Shown piece after piece: positions 26,099 through 35,431 of a stretch of 64,000 nucleotides of DNA (position 1 is the first letter of the stretch; the number at the start of each line of letters is the position of its first letter). The notes under the pieces were generated by a model, which was not told where the DNA came from, ran no database searches, and saw nothing but the letters and a program-made list of their open reading frames with translations. Location of the stretch: NCBI RefSeq assembly GCF_042214795.1, contig NZ_CP090177.1:1302001-1366000 (forward strand), read 5' to 3'. This stretch comes from Arcobacter iocasae. GTDB lineage: Bacteria > Campylobacterota > Campylobacteria > Campylobacterales > Arcobacteraceae. The position numbers and the translations under genes are program-made.

Positions 26099-26767
26099 AT
26101 GAAAATTTTAATAATCGAAGATGATGTAAAAATCGTAAACTTTTTAAAAAAAGGCTTAGAAGAAGAGTCTTATAGTATAGATTATTCACATAATGGTGAA
26201 GAGGGATTATATTTAGCAAGTGTCAATAGTTATGATTTGATTTTACTTGATATTATGCTTCCTTTACTTAATGGAATAGAAGTGTGCAAAAAATTAAGAG
26301 CTAGTAATATAAACACACCTGTGATTATGTTAACTGCAAAAGACAGTATTGAAGATACTATAAAAGGCTTAGATATTGGAGCAAATGATTATTTGCCTAA
26401 ACCTTTCTCTTTTTCTGAACTATTAGCAAGAATAAGAGTGCAATTAAGAGCAAAAGACTCAAATCAAACCATACTTAAAATAGCCGATTTAGAGCTTGAC
26501 TTACTTGCAAAAACAGCAAAAAGAGCAGATAAAGATATAACTTTAACAGCAAAAGAGTTTTCACTTTTAGAGTATTTAATCAAAAATCAAAATAAAGTTT
26601 TATCAGAAACAGTATTAGGATCTATGCTTAATAATATGGATGAATCAAATATAAGCAATATTGTAAATGTTTATATTTATAGACTTAGAAATAAAATAGA
26701 TAAGCCTTATGAAAAAAAGCTTATAAAAACAATTAGAGGATTAGGATTTAAAATAGATGCTCAATAA
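26099..26767 (+). CDS. OmpR-family response regulator
   Basis: The 222-residue protein has a receiver with EDDVK, phosphoacceptor LILLDIMLPLLNG and lysine PKPFSF. A winged-helix effector (about residues 128-222) contains ITLTAKEFSLLEYLIKNQNK and ends TIRGLGFKIDAQ. It is the last-but-one gene of the 20-28 kb operon and overlaps the kinase start by 11 nt. The inferred target is its own operon promoter, which has 11-bp-spaced TTCATA repeats. Confidence 0.93.
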   Translation: MKILIIEDDVKIVNFLKKGLEEESYSIDYSHNGEEGLYLASVNSYDLILLDIMLPLLNGIEVCKKLRASNINTPVIMLTAKDSIEDTIKGLDIGANDYLPKPFSFSELLARIRVQLRAKDSNQTILKIADLELDLLAKTAKRADKDITLTAKEFSLLEYLIKNQNKVLSETVLGSMLNNMDESNISNIVNVYIYRLRNKIDKPYEKKLIKTIRGLGFKIDAQ

Positions 26768-28127
26768 GCTATCAATCAAACGAAAACTACTTATATATAA
26801 TGTTTTAATTCAAGGCTTTATTTTAGTAATTCTTGCTTTTTCTATTTATAAAACTCTGCAAGTTTCAACTATTGATAAAATAGAGACTTCATTAAAAGTA
26901 ATTATTTTAGATATTACAGATGATATTATTCATCACAAAAACAAGCTTTCTGAATTGGATTTTAAAGAAGAAAATGAGTATAAATTTAAACCTTTGTACA
27001 TAAAATTAATAGAAATAAATAAAGAACTAAAAGTAATAAGTCCTTCATATTTCCCAAGTTCAATACCACTTAATTTTAATCACATACAAAATAATACTAT
27101 TCATTTTGTAGAATACGAAAACTACATACTTGGTGAAATAAAATTTATAATGAATAATAAAAATTATATCTTGCAAGTTGCGACTGATTATAAAATATTA
27201 AATCATACTATGGAAAATCTATTTTATATTTTGCTTTTTATTATTCCAATTATTTTAATATTCTCTATTATTGGTGGATATTTTTTGATTTATAAATCTT
27301 TTGCACCCATTGAAAAGATACTTTTTGATTTAAAAAATATAAATGCCACAACTTTATCTGCGCGATTAAAAAACTCAAATACTAAAGATGAAATTTCACA
27401 ACTTTCAAATGAAATCAATAGTTTACTTCAAAGACTTGAAATATCTTTTGATAAAATAAATCAATTTTCAAGTGATGCTTCCCATGAACTTAAAACTCCC
27501 CTTACTATTATTAGAGGAGAAATAGAGATTGCACTTAGAAAAGATAGAGATTCCAAGGAATATAAAGATACATTAGAAGTCTGTTTAGATGAAGTTTTGA
27601 TGATACAAAACACTATTGATGATTTACTTTTTTTAGCAAAAAATGAGAACAATATAGATACCTATGAAGAAGATGCTTATATGGATGAAATAACACTCGA
27701 GGCAATAAAAGAGTTGTCTCTATATGCAAAACTAAAAAATATAACTATCCAATCACAAATCATAGATATTTTCCAAATCAAAGGACATACAAAACTTTTA
27801 AAAATAGCCATCAAAAACATTCTAAAAAATGCTATCTCTTTTAGTCATGAAAATACAAATGTCATTATAAAAAATTATATAGAAGGAAATAATCTAATCA
27901 TCAGTATTGAAGATAAAGGAATAGGAATAGCACAAGAAGAACAAAATAAGATTTTTGAGAAGTTTTATAGAACAGATAAAAGTAGAAATAAAGAATCAGG
28001 CGGAACAGGATTGGGAATGGCAATAGTTGAAAAAATCATCTCAAGCCATAATGGAAAAATTGACTTAAAAAGTATTGAAAACAAAGGTACAACTGTAAAG
28101 TTAATCTTTACAAAAAATAAGTTCTAA
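26757..28127 (+). CDS. Sensor histidine kinase with HAMP domain
   Basis: The 456-residue kinase has two membrane helices (about residues 10-30 and 155-178) enclosing a roughly 125-residue periplasmic sensor of no clear family. HAMP follows (about 178-232), then the phosphoacceptor helix SSDASHELKTPLTIIRGEIE, and a HATPase with KNILKNAISFS, EDKGIGIA and GGTGLGMAIVEKI. The domain order resembles CusS/heavy-metal kinases, but no metal site is visible. It is translationally coupled to the regulator and ends the operon. Confidence 0.92.
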   Translation: MLNKLSIKRKLLIYNVLIQGFILVILAFSIYKTLQVSTIDKIETSLKVIILDITDDIIHHKNKLSELDFKEENEYKFKPLYIKLIEINKELKVISPSYFPSSIPLNFNHIQNNTIHFVEYENYILGEIKFIMNNKNYILQVATDYKILNHTMENLFYILLFIIPIILIFSIIGGYFLIYKSFAPIEKILFDLKNINATTLSARLKNSNTKDEISQLSNEINSLLQRLEISFDKINQFSSDASHELKTPLTIIRGEIEIALRKDRDSKEYKDTLEVCLDEVLMIQNTIDDLLFLAKNENNIDTYEEDAYMDEITLEAIKELSLYAKLKNITIQSQIIDIFQIKGHTKLLKIAIKNILKNAISFSHENTNVIIKNYIEGNNLIISIEDKGIGIAQEEQNKIFEKFYRTDKSRNKESGGTGLGMAIVEKIISSHNGKIDLKSIENKGTTVKLIFTKNKF

Positions 28128-28263
28128 ATCCCATTTATTTTGTGATTTTTAACTTTTTGGCTACAATTCCACCAAAAGATACTCTTATTGGGGAGTTTTC
28201 CCTCAAAACTTAAGAAAACAATCAAATTTATAAATTTTGGATTTTAAAACTAGTGGAGAAAAA

Positions 28264-29760
28264 ATGGTAAAAAAATATTTTAAAAAAGAGGAATGGTTTA
28301 GCAACATAAGAGGAGATACTCTCTCTGGACTTGTAGTTGCATTAGCACTAATTCCTGAAGCAATAGCCTTTTCAATTATTGCAGGAGTTGACCCTAAAGT
28401 TGGACTTTATGCTTCATTTTGTATAGCTGTTGTGATTTCATTTGTGGGAGGTCGTCCTGGAATGATTAGTGCTGCAACGGGAGCTATGGCACTTGTAATG
28501 GTAAGTCTAATAAAAGATTATGGTTTACAATATTTACTTGCTGCAACTTTATTAACAGGTGTTTTTCAAATAATTGCAGGATATTTAAAACTTGGAAGAT
28601 TTATGAGTTTTGTTCCAAGAGCTGTTGTTATTGGTTTTGTAAATGCTTTGGCTATTTTAATTTTTATGGCTCAGCTTCCTGAACTCACAAATGTAACTTG
28701 GCATGTTTATGCTCTTACAGCCTTTGGACTAGCTATCATATATCTATTTCCTTATGTTCCAAAAATTGGGAAAATCATTCCTTCACCACTTGTCACAATC
28801 GTCACCTTAACTCTTATTGTACTTTCTTTAGGAATTGATATAAGAACAGTTGGAGATATGGGAGAACTACCTGATACTTTACCAATATTTTTATTTCCAG
28901 ATATTCCACTAAATCTTGATACTTTACTTATCATTCTTCCATATTCTGTTTCACTAGCAGTTGTTGGTCTTTTAGAATCACTTATGACTTCAACTATAGT
29001 TGACGAATTAACAGATACAAAAAGTAATAAAAATAGAGAATGTGCAGGACAAGGTATTGCAAATATTGCTTCTGGATTTTTAGGAGGAATGGCTGGATGT
29101 GCTATGATTGGACAATCAGTTATCAACATAAAATCAGGTGGACGAACAAGATTATCAACTTTTTTAGCTGGTATATTTTTACTTATTATGGTTGTATTTT
29201 TAAGTGATATAATCTCAGTAATTCCAATGGCTGCATTAGTTGCTGTTATGATTATGGTATCAATTGGAACTTTTGATTGGGGTTCAATTAAAAACCTAAA
29301 AACACTACCAATATCTACAAACTTAGTGATGCTTACAACCGTTTGTGTAACGGTTTATACCCATAACTTAGCACATGGAGTTTTTTCAGGAGTATTACTA
29401 GCTTCACTATTTTTTGCTAATAAAATCTCTCACTTTATGTACAATGAAACTTCATACAATGAAGATAATACAATTAAAACCTACAAATTTGTAGGTCAAG
29501 TATTTTTTAACAGTGCAGATAAATTTTATGAAGCCTTTGATTTTAAAGAGGTTTTAGATAAAGTTATTATTGACCTAACTCGTGCTCACTTTTGGGATAT
29601 TTCAGCTGTAAATGCGCTTGATAAAGCAGTTATAAAATTAAGACGAGAAGGTGCAGAAGTTGAAATAATCGGTCAAAATGAAGCTAGTAAAACTATTATT
29701 GATAGATTTGGAATTCATGATGATCCACAAGAAATTGAAAAAATAATGGGAGGACACTAA
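28264..29760 (+). CDS. SulP/SLC26-family anion transporter with STAS domain
   Basis: The ATG at 28264 (GGAGAAAAA 5 nt upstream) gives 498 residues; a TTG 27 nt earlier is in frame but lacks an RBS. Features are the SulP start (GDTLSGLVVALALIPEAIAFSIIAGVDP), a membrane core of about ten to fourteen helices, the GMAGCAMIGQSVINIKSGGR loop, and a C-terminal STAS domain (about 395-498). SulP proteins move sulfate, bicarbonate or carboxylates, usually with Na+ or H+. The next gene, 1 nt downstream, is a tandem universal stress protein, a pairing known for bicarbonate-type SulPs. The substrate is uncertain. Confidence 0.9.
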   Translation: MVKKYFKKEEWFSNIRGDTLSGLVVALALIPEAIAFSIIAGVDPKVGLYASFCIAVVISFVGGRPGMISAATGAMALVMVSLIKDYGLQYLLAATLLTGVFQIIAGYLKLGRFMSFVPRAVVIGFVNALAILIFMAQLPELTNVTWHVYALTAFGLAIIYLFPYVPKIGKIIPSPLVTIVTLTLIVLSLGIDIRTVGDMGELPDTLPIFLFPDIPLNLDTLLIILPYSVSLAVVGLLESLMTSTIVDELTDTKSNKNRECAGQGIANIASGFLGGMAGCAMIGQSVINIKSGGRTRLSTFLAGIFLLIMVVFLSDIISVIPMAALVAVMIMVSIGTFDWGSIKNLKTLPISTNLVMLTTVCVTVYTHNLAHGVFSGVLLASLFFANKISHFMYNETSYNEDNTIKTYKFVGQVFFNSADKFYEAFDFKEVLDKVIIDLTRAHFWDISAVNALDKAVIKLRREGAEVEIIGQNEASKTIIDRFGIHDDPQEIEKIMGGH

Positions 29761-29761
29761 A

Positions 29762-30595
29762 ATGAGTTCAAAAAAAGTTTTAGTTTGTATTGATGATTCT
29801 TCATATTGTAAAGCTGCTTGTGAATATGGAGTTTACATCTCTAAACTTCACAATTTACCACTTGTCTTATTAAATGTGGTAGATCATTTACATATCTCTA
29901 AAAAAGTTGATTTGTCAGGAAATATTGGATTTGGTTCAAAGGAGACTTTACTTGAACAACTTAGCCTTGAAGAGCAAGAAGAGAGTAAAAAACTAATAAG
30001 TAAAGGGCGAACTCTTTTAAAAACTTTTAGTGAATATGCAAAAGAGAAAGGAGTTGAAAATCTTTTTTCACTTCAAAGACATGGAAGTTTTGAAGAGAAT
30101 CTTGAAGATTTAGAAAAAGAGACCTTTATTGCAATAATTGGTTTTGATAAAAATAGTAAAAACCTTGAAGATATTATTAGAGCTCTTACTCTTCCAATAC
30201 TTCTTGTAAACTCTGAGTTTTCACCAATAAAATCAATTTTAATGGCATATGATGGTTCTGATTATGCAAATAAAGCTATCAATGAAGCTACAAAAGAGCC
30301 AATATTCCCAAATATTACTAGACATATAGTAAATATAAATAAAGATAAACAAAGTTCTCAAAAACTTTTAAATGAAGCTAAAAACCTTTTTGCCAAAGCA
30401 GATTTTGAAGTACAAACTTCTTCTTTAGAAGGTGATAATAAAGTTGAAGAGATACTAAATTATCAAAAAAATAATAGTTTAGACATTGTCGCAATGGGTG
30501 CATATAGTCATAATAGATTAAAAAGTGTTTTATTTGGAAGTTTCACTTCTAAAATGCTAGAAAAAGCAGAAAAACCTTTACTTCTTTTTAGATGA
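29762..30595 (+). CDS. Tandem universal stress protein (two UspA domains)
   Basis: The 277-residue protein repeats the UspA fold. The first half begins KKVLVCIDDSSYCKAACEYG and is degenerate at its nucleotide site. The second half begins SILMAYDGSDYANKAINEAT and has an ATP-site-like MGAYSHNRLKSVLFGSFTS. It begins one base after the SulP stop, so it is surely cotranscribed and may regulate that transporter. The end of the coding region lies inside the terminator stem. Confidence 0.9.
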   Translation: MSSKKVLVCIDDSSYCKAACEYGVYISKLHNLPLVLLNVVDHLHISKKVDLSGNIGFGSKETLLEQLSLEEQEESKKLISKGRTLLKTFSEYAKEKGVENLFSLQRHGSFEENLEDLEKETFIAIIGFDKNSKNLEDIIRALTLPILLVNSEFSPIKSILMAYDGSDYANKAINEATKEPIFPNITRHIVNINKDKQSSQKLLNEAKNLFAKADFEVQTSSLEGDNKVEEILNYQKNNSLDIVAMGAYSHNRLKSVLFGSFTSKMLEKAEKPLLLFR

Positions 30596-30610
30596 AATCT
30601 AAAAAGAAGT
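30580..30610 (+). terminator. Terminator after the SulP-Usp operon
   Basis: ACTTCTTTTTAGAT (30580-30593) pairs perfectly with ATCTAAAAAGAAGT (30597-30610) around a GAA loop. The usp stop codon (30593-30595) begins at the last base of the left arm and ends in the loop. Confidence 0.7.
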
Positions 30611-30683
30611 TGATTAACTTTATGTTAACTACTTATTAATTTAACTTAAATAGAATTCTATTAGCATTACTATGAGGAATAAA

Positions 30684-32282
30684 ATGAAAAACTTTACACA
30701 ATATAAACTGATAATTTTTGTAGCTATTTTTTTAACTACATTTTTTAATCTCTCTTTTTTTAAGAGCATAATAACAACATATCCCTTTACTGGAACAAAT
30801 ATTATTTATCTACTATCTATAACTTTTGTTCTATTAGCTTTAATTGTATTCTTATTTTCACTTGTAGCATCTAAATATACTACAAAACCTATTTTAATAA
30901 TTGTACTATTCGTCTCATCTTTTACTGCATATTTTATGGATACATATCATGTTGTAATTGATACAGAAATGATAAGAAACACATTACAAACTAATTTAAG
31001 TGAATCAAGTGATTTATTTAGTTTTCAACTTGTACTTTATGTTCTATTATTGGGAGTTATACCTTCACTTATAATTTACAAACTAAAAATTAATTATAGA
31101 CCATTAAAAAGTGAAATCTTTGCAAAACTTAAAACCATAATTATCTCATTATTAGTAATTGTTATTGTGATTCTTAGTTTAAGCAAGTTTTATACTTCAT
31201 TCTTTAGAGAACATAAACCTTTAAGATACCATGCAAATCCTATATTTTGGATATATAGTATTGGTAATTATATAAATAAAACTATAAATAGTGGTCCAAT
31301 AGTTTTAGAAGTAATTGGTAAAGATGCAAAATTTTCACCGGAAGAGATTAAGAATAATAAAAAAGAACTTTTAGTTATGGTAGTGGGCGAAGCAGCTAGA
31401 GCGAATAGATTTTCATTAAATGGATATAAAAGAGAGACCAATCCTTTATTAAAAAAAGAAGACATTGTAAACTTCCCAAATATGTATTCATGTGGTACTT
31501 CAACAGCAGTTTCTGTTCCATGTATGTTTTCTATATATACAAGAAGTCAATATACTTATAAAAAAGGTATCTCAACTGAAAATGTAATTGATGTATTAAA
31601 TAATACAAAAAAAGTAAATATACTTTGGAGAGATAATAATTCTGATTCAAAAGGTGTGGCACTTAGAGTTGACTATCAAAATTTTAAAGACCCTAAAGTA
31701 AATACAATATGCGAAAATGGAGAGTGTAGAGATGAAGGTATGCTTATAGGTCTTGATAAATTTATTGAAAAGCATAAAAATGAAGATATGCTAATTGTTC
31801 TTCATCAAATGGGAAATCATGGACCAGCATATTATAAAAGATATCCAAAAGAGTTTGAAAAATTTAAACCTGTTTGCAAAACCAATCAATTGGAACAATG
31901 TACACAAGAAGAAGTTGGTAATGCTTACGATAATGCAATACTTTATACTGATTATTTCTTATCAAAAACAATAAACTTTTTAAAACAGTATTCAAATGAT
32001 TATCATACAGGTTTAATTTACATGAGTGACCATGGAGAAAGCTTAGGAGAAAATGGTTTATATTTACATGGAATGCCATATCTTATAGCACCAGATGAAC
32101 AAAGACATATAGGATCTCTCATGTGGTTTGGAGATGATGATATAGATACTCAAAAATTAAAAACATATTCCAATAAAAGATTTTCTCAAGATAATCTTTT
32201 TCATACACTTTTAGGTTTTTTTGAACTTGAAACAAATGTTTATAAAAAAGATATGGATATATTAGCAAATGCAAGAAAGTAA
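30684..32282 (+). CDS. eptA: Lipid A phosphoethanolamine transferase
   Basis: I start at ATG 30684, because the ATG at 30672 is part of the ribosome-binding region (GAGGAAT). The 532-residue protein has five N-terminal membrane helices (to about residue 160) and a periplasmic sulfatase-like catalytic domain. That domain contains VVGEAARANRFSLNGY, the nucleophile threonine in SCGTSTAVSVPCMFS, NHGPAYYKRYP and SDHGESLGENGLYLHGMPY. It transfers phosphoethanolamine from phosphatidylethanolamine to lipid A, reducing surface charge. The following genes fit the same job: a PAP2 phosphatase that could free the acceptor position, and DgkA to recycle the diacylglycerol produced. Confidence 0.92.
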   Translation: MKNFTQYKLIIFVAIFLTTFFNLSFFKSIITTYPFTGTNIIYLLSITFVLLALIVFLFSLVASKYTTKPILIIVLFVSSFTAYFMDTYHVVIDTEMIRNTLQTNLSESSDLFSFQLVLYVLLLGVIPSLIIYKLKINYRPLKSEIFAKLKTIIISLLVIVIVILSLSKFYTSFFREHKPLRYHANPIFWIYSIGNYINKTINSGPIVLEVIGKDAKFSPEEIKNNKKELLVMVVGEAARANRFSLNGYKRETNPLLKKEDIVNFPNMYSCGTSTAVSVPCMFSIYTRSQYTYKKGISTENVIDVLNNTKKVNILWRDNNSDSKGVALRVDYQNFKDPKVNTICENGECRDEGMLIGLDKFIEKHKNEDMLIVLHQMGNHGPAYYKRYPKEFEKFKPVCKTNQLEQCTQEEVGNAYDNAILYTDYFLSKTINFLKQYSNDYHTGLIYMSDHGESLGENGLYLHGMPYLIAPDEQRHIGSLMWFGDDDIDTQKLKTYSNKRFSQDNLFHTLLGFFELETNVYKKDMDILANARK

Positions 32283-32964
32283 TAGATATATATTATTTAC
32301 AATTATTTGTTTAGTATTAACTATTGCTCTTTTTCAATATACTTCTTTGGATATCTATGTACAAAATTACTTTTTTCAAATAGATACCCATAGTTGGATA
32401 TTAAATAGAGATGAACCTATATTAAGATTTTTGTTATACGATGGAATAAAAAAACTACTAATTACTTTTGCTCTTTCTGTACTTTTAGTATTTATTATTT
32501 TTAGAAAAAAAGAACTTATAAAAAGATACAGAAATGGCCTTATTATTCTTATTTTCAGTTCTATATTTGTGCCCTTAGTTGCTGGTACATTAAAAGATAT
32601 TACAAATACTCCTTGTCCAAAGAATTTAGAGCACTATGGAGGAAGATATCCAGATATAAAGATTTTAGATTCTTATCCAAAAGATTTTGTTCAAGAAAGA
32701 AGAATCAAATGTTGGCCAGCAGGGCACGCAAGTGGTGGATTTGCTCTTATGGCACTTTTTTTTCTTTTTAAGAAAAGAAAAAATAAAATAATTGCTTTAG
32801 GATTTGCCCTTTTTGTTGGTTGGAGTATGGGGCTTTATAAAATGCTTATAGGCGATCACTTTTTAAGTCATACCATCGTCACCATGATTTTAGCTTGGCT
32901 TATAATTTTAATAATTGCAAAAATAGTACAAAGGAAAGAACTTGAGAAACCAGCCCAAATATAA
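32269..32964 (+). CDS. PAP2-family membrane phosphatase (LpxE-like)
   Basis: The 231-residue protein has six membrane helices with the three-part acid-phosphatase motif: KDITNTPCP (C1, a variant of KxxxxxxRP), WPAGHASGGFALM (C2, PxGHxS) and KMLIGDHFLSHTIV (C3, with the GDH...SH pattern). It overlaps the eptA end by 14 nt. In Helicobacter, LpxE removes the lipid A 1-phosphate and EptA then adds phosphoethanolamine, so LpxE is the best guess. An undecaprenyl or phosphatidylglycerol phosphatase cannot be excluded. Confidence 0.85.
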   Translation: MQESNRYILFTIICLVLTIALFQYTSLDIYVQNYFFQIDTHSWILNRDEPILRFLLYDGIKKLLITFALSVLLVFIIFRKKELIKRYRNGLIILIFSSIFVPLVAGTLKDITNTPCPKNLEHYGGRYPDIKILDSYPKDFVQERRIKCWPAGHASGGFALMALFFLFKKRKNKIIALGFALFVGWSMGLYKMLIGDHFLSHTIVTMILAWLIILIIAKIVQRKELEKPAQI

Positions 32965-33301
32965 CTTTTTTAAAAATACCTCTTATGCTTTAAAAGGATT
33001 ACTTGATTTAATAAAAACAGAAACCTCTTTTAAAGTAGAACTTATTATTACTATAATTTTATTACCAACTCTATTTTTTATAGATACAACACTTACCAAT
33101 AAACTTTTGATGTTTATTACTTTGATGGGTATGCTTTTAGCTGAGACTACAAATAGTGCCATTGAAAGAGTTGTTGATCTTGTAACTTTAGACCATCATA
33201 AGATGGCAGGACGAGCAAAAGATGTAGGAAGTGCTATTGTATTTACTAGTATTTTTATTTTTGTTGTGACTTGGAGTTGTATATTACTTTCTAAATTGTA
33301 A
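32942..33301 (+). CDS. dgkA: Diacylglycerol kinase
   Basis: The 119-residue three-helix membrane kinase carries the DgkA catalytic signature AETTNSAIERVVDLV (ExxNxxIExVVD) and KDVGSAIVF. It phosphorylates diacylglycerol with ATP at the inner membrane. TTG at 32942 is the only plausible start, with AAAGGA 6-7 nt upstream, and the gene overlaps the PAP2 gene by 23 nt. It fits the lipid cycle, because EptA releases diacylglycerol from phosphatidylethanolamine. Confidence 0.93.
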   Translation: MRNQPKYNFFKNTSYALKGLLDLIKTETSFKVELIITIILLPTLFFIDTTLTNKLLMFITLMGMLLAETTNSAIERVVDLVTLDHHKMAGRAKDVGSAIVFTSIFIFVVTWSCILLSKL

Positions 33302-33380
33302 AGAAAGTGTCAAGAAAACCTTCTAGTGTACTTTAAGCTTTTGTTTTATACTTACAATATAAAAACATAAAGGCTTAAAG

Positions 33381-33788
33381 ATGAAACTACTAATTCTTCT
33401 AGGATTAATTCTAAATCTAACTTATGCTTCTGTTGTTGATGGTTATTTAAATGATCTCAAAGTAGAAGTTCAAAAATCAAATCCAAACTTCAAAGGTTTT
33501 GATATAAAAAGAGGTGAAGAGATTTTCACATCAAAACATATGGGAAAAAAAGGCAAAGAGATATCATGTACTTCTTGCCATGGTATTGATTTAACAAAAT
33601 CTAGCAAAAATTTCTTCACTGGAAAAGTAATAGAACCACTATCTCCAGTAGCCAATCCAAAAAGATTTACTGAAGTAAAAAATATAGAAAAATGGCTAAG
33701 AAGAAATTTCAATGATGTTTATAATAGAGTTGGAACAGCACAAGAAAAAGGTGATGTTGTAACTTATATATTGTCAAAGGATAAATAA
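33381..33788 (+). CDS. SHP-like monohaem cytochrome c (DUF1924 family)
   Basis: The 135-residue periplasmic cytochrome has a signal peptide (MKLLILLGLILNLTYA), one haem site CTSCH (about residue 67) in GKEISCTSCHGIDL, and a WLRRNFNDVYNR segment near the C-terminus. Its relatives in Rhodobacter and Shewanella are the sphaeroides haem protein (SHP) type, an oxygen- or NO-binding cytochrome reduced by a diheme cytochrome c. The next gene overlaps by 1 nt (TAATG) and encodes exactly such a diheme cytochrome, supporting the call. Confidence 0.82.
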   Translation: MKLLILLGLILNLTYASVVDGYLNDLKVEVQKSNPNFKGFDIKRGEEIFTSKHMGKKGKEISCTSCHGIDLTKSSKNFFTGKVIEPLSPVANPKRFTEVKNIEKWLRRNFNDVYNRVGTAQEKGDVVTYILSKDK

Positions 33789-34303
33789 TGAAAGCTCTAA
33801 TAATATTGACCTTACTAAGTTCACTAATTTTTGCAGAAAATCATTACTCTAATGGAAGACCTGGAGTAAAACCTGTAGATAATAAAATCTATAAACTAGA
33901 GTGTAGTGCTTGTCACTTTGCATATCAACCAGGTCTTTTACCAGCAGCTTCTTGGAATAAGATGATGAATAATTTAGAAAATCACTTTAACACAGATGCC
34001 AGCCTTGCAAAAGAAGATTTTAAAATCATAAAAGAATACTTAAATAAAAATAGTGCTGAAAAAGCAATGGAATACAAAAGAAGTAGCAGAATTGTAAATA
34101 GTATAAGAAGTGGGGATGTTCTAGAATCTATTTCTAAAGTTCCATATATCATCAGAAAACACAATGAGTTACGACCTGCAATGTTATCTCAAAAAGAAGT
34201 AAAAGGATTATTTAACTGTGTAGCTTGTCATACCACAGCCCAAAGAGGAATATACAGTGAAAGAGATATAAAAATTCCAAACTATGGAAGATGGGATGAT
34301 TAG
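33788..34303 (+). CDS. Diheme cytochrome c (DHC family)
   Basis: The 171-residue protein has a signal peptide (MKALIILTLLSSLIFA) and two haem c sites, CSACH (about residue 37) and CVACH (about 144). The helix between them begins YQPGLLPAASWNKMMNNLEN. This is the DHC arrangement known as electron donor to SHP. Upstream is the SHP-like gene and downstream the cytochrome b partner that also carries a DHC-like tail. DHC would pass electrons from the membrane cytochrome b to SHP in the periplasm. Confidence 0.87.
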   Translation: MKALIILTLLSSLIFAENHYSNGRPGVKPVDNKIYKLECSACHFAYQPGLLPAASWNKMMNNLENHFNTDASLAKEDFKIIKEYLNKNSAEKAMEYKRSSRIVNSIRSGDVLESISKVPYIIRKHNELRPAMLSQKEVKGLFNCVACHTTAQRGIYSERDIKIPNYGRWDD

Positions 34304-34311
34304 GAGATAAG

Positions 34312-35431
34312 ATGCAAAAAATATATATTTGGTCACTACCAACAAGAGTATTTCACTTTTTATTTGCTTTTTTTATTTTATTAGTATTTATTTCAAGTGA
34401 AGAAGATAGATGGTTATCATACCATGCAATAATTGGATATGCAATATTTATACTTTTAATATTTAGATTAGCATGGGGAATTTTTGGTCCAAAACACTCA
34501 AAATTCAAAGACTTCCCAATGGGCAAAAAAAATATAAAAGAGTTTTTAAATAATATCTTTGAAGATAAACAAAAATATGTAGGACACAACCCAATAGCTT
34601 CATATGTCATGATAAGTATGCTTGTTGTTTGCTTTTTTGCAGTTATAACTGGAGTTTTAGCATATGGGATACAAGAAGGAAAAGGAATATTTGCATATTT
34701 AAATAGCTCTTTTTTTGAAGATATGAAATTATTTAAACATATTCATGAATTTTTATCAACTCTATTTTTGGTACTTTTAGCTTCTCATATATTGGGAGTA
34801 ATCAGTGATAGAATACTTCATAAAAAACATGAAACGCTAAACTCTATAGTAACAGGTTATAAAAAAAGTGAAAATGAGCAGGGAATAAAACTAAATATTT
34901 TCCAAAAATTTTTAGCTTTTATGTTTTTAGCTATTCTTGTTTCTTTTTTCATATTTAATATTGTAAAACCAAATAATGTTTTAATAGCTTCAACTTTTAA
35001 AGCAGTAGATTATAAAAAAGAAAACCCTCTTTTTGTAAGCGAGTGTGCATCGTGCCATACTCTGTATCCCTCCAAATTTATTGCCTGAGAAATCATGGAG
35101 AATATTGATGAAAGATTTAGAGAATCATTTTGGAGATGATGCAAGCTTAGATGCAAAAGATGAGAAAATTATCTTAGACTTTTTAGTAGAATTTAGTGCT
35201 GAAAAATCTACAAAAAAAGCTAGTTTCAAAATTCTAAAGTCTATAGGAAATAAAGATATAATAGCCATGACCCAAACCACTTATTGGAAAAAGAAACATG
35301 AAGATATTCCAAAAAGTGTATTTTTAAACAAAGAAGTTAGAAGTAAAGCAAACTGTAAAGCTTGCCATAGTGATGTGGAGAAAGGATTAATTGAAAATGA
35401 TAAAATTAAAAATATTAGCTCTTTTATGTAG
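34312..35431 (+). pseudogene. Cytochrome b561-type protein fused to a diheme cytochrome c domain, broken by a frameshift
   Basis: Frame 1 (34312-35088) encodes a cytochrome b561 (YIWSLPTRVFHFLFAFFI, four or five helices, haem-ligand histidines such as LSYHAIIGYAIF and LFKHIHEFLSTLF) and then enters a periplasmic tail with CASCH. After TLYPS it goes out of phase and stops at 35088. Frame 2 (to 35431) continues the homology exactly, with PPNLLPEKSWRILMKDLEN and CKACH, matching the preceding diheme protein. Removing one C from the CCC at 35068-35070 restores a single ORF of about 372 codons. It is therefore a recent mutation, a sequencing error, or +1 slippage at CCC-T. Both halves look otherwise intact. 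Confidence 0.85.

Noticed and set aside
34312..35431. Two separate genes (34312-35088 and 35045-35431)
   Set aside because: Homology to the diheme family runs continuously across the frame change and the second ORF's first codons are nonsense relative to the family, so it is one broken gene.
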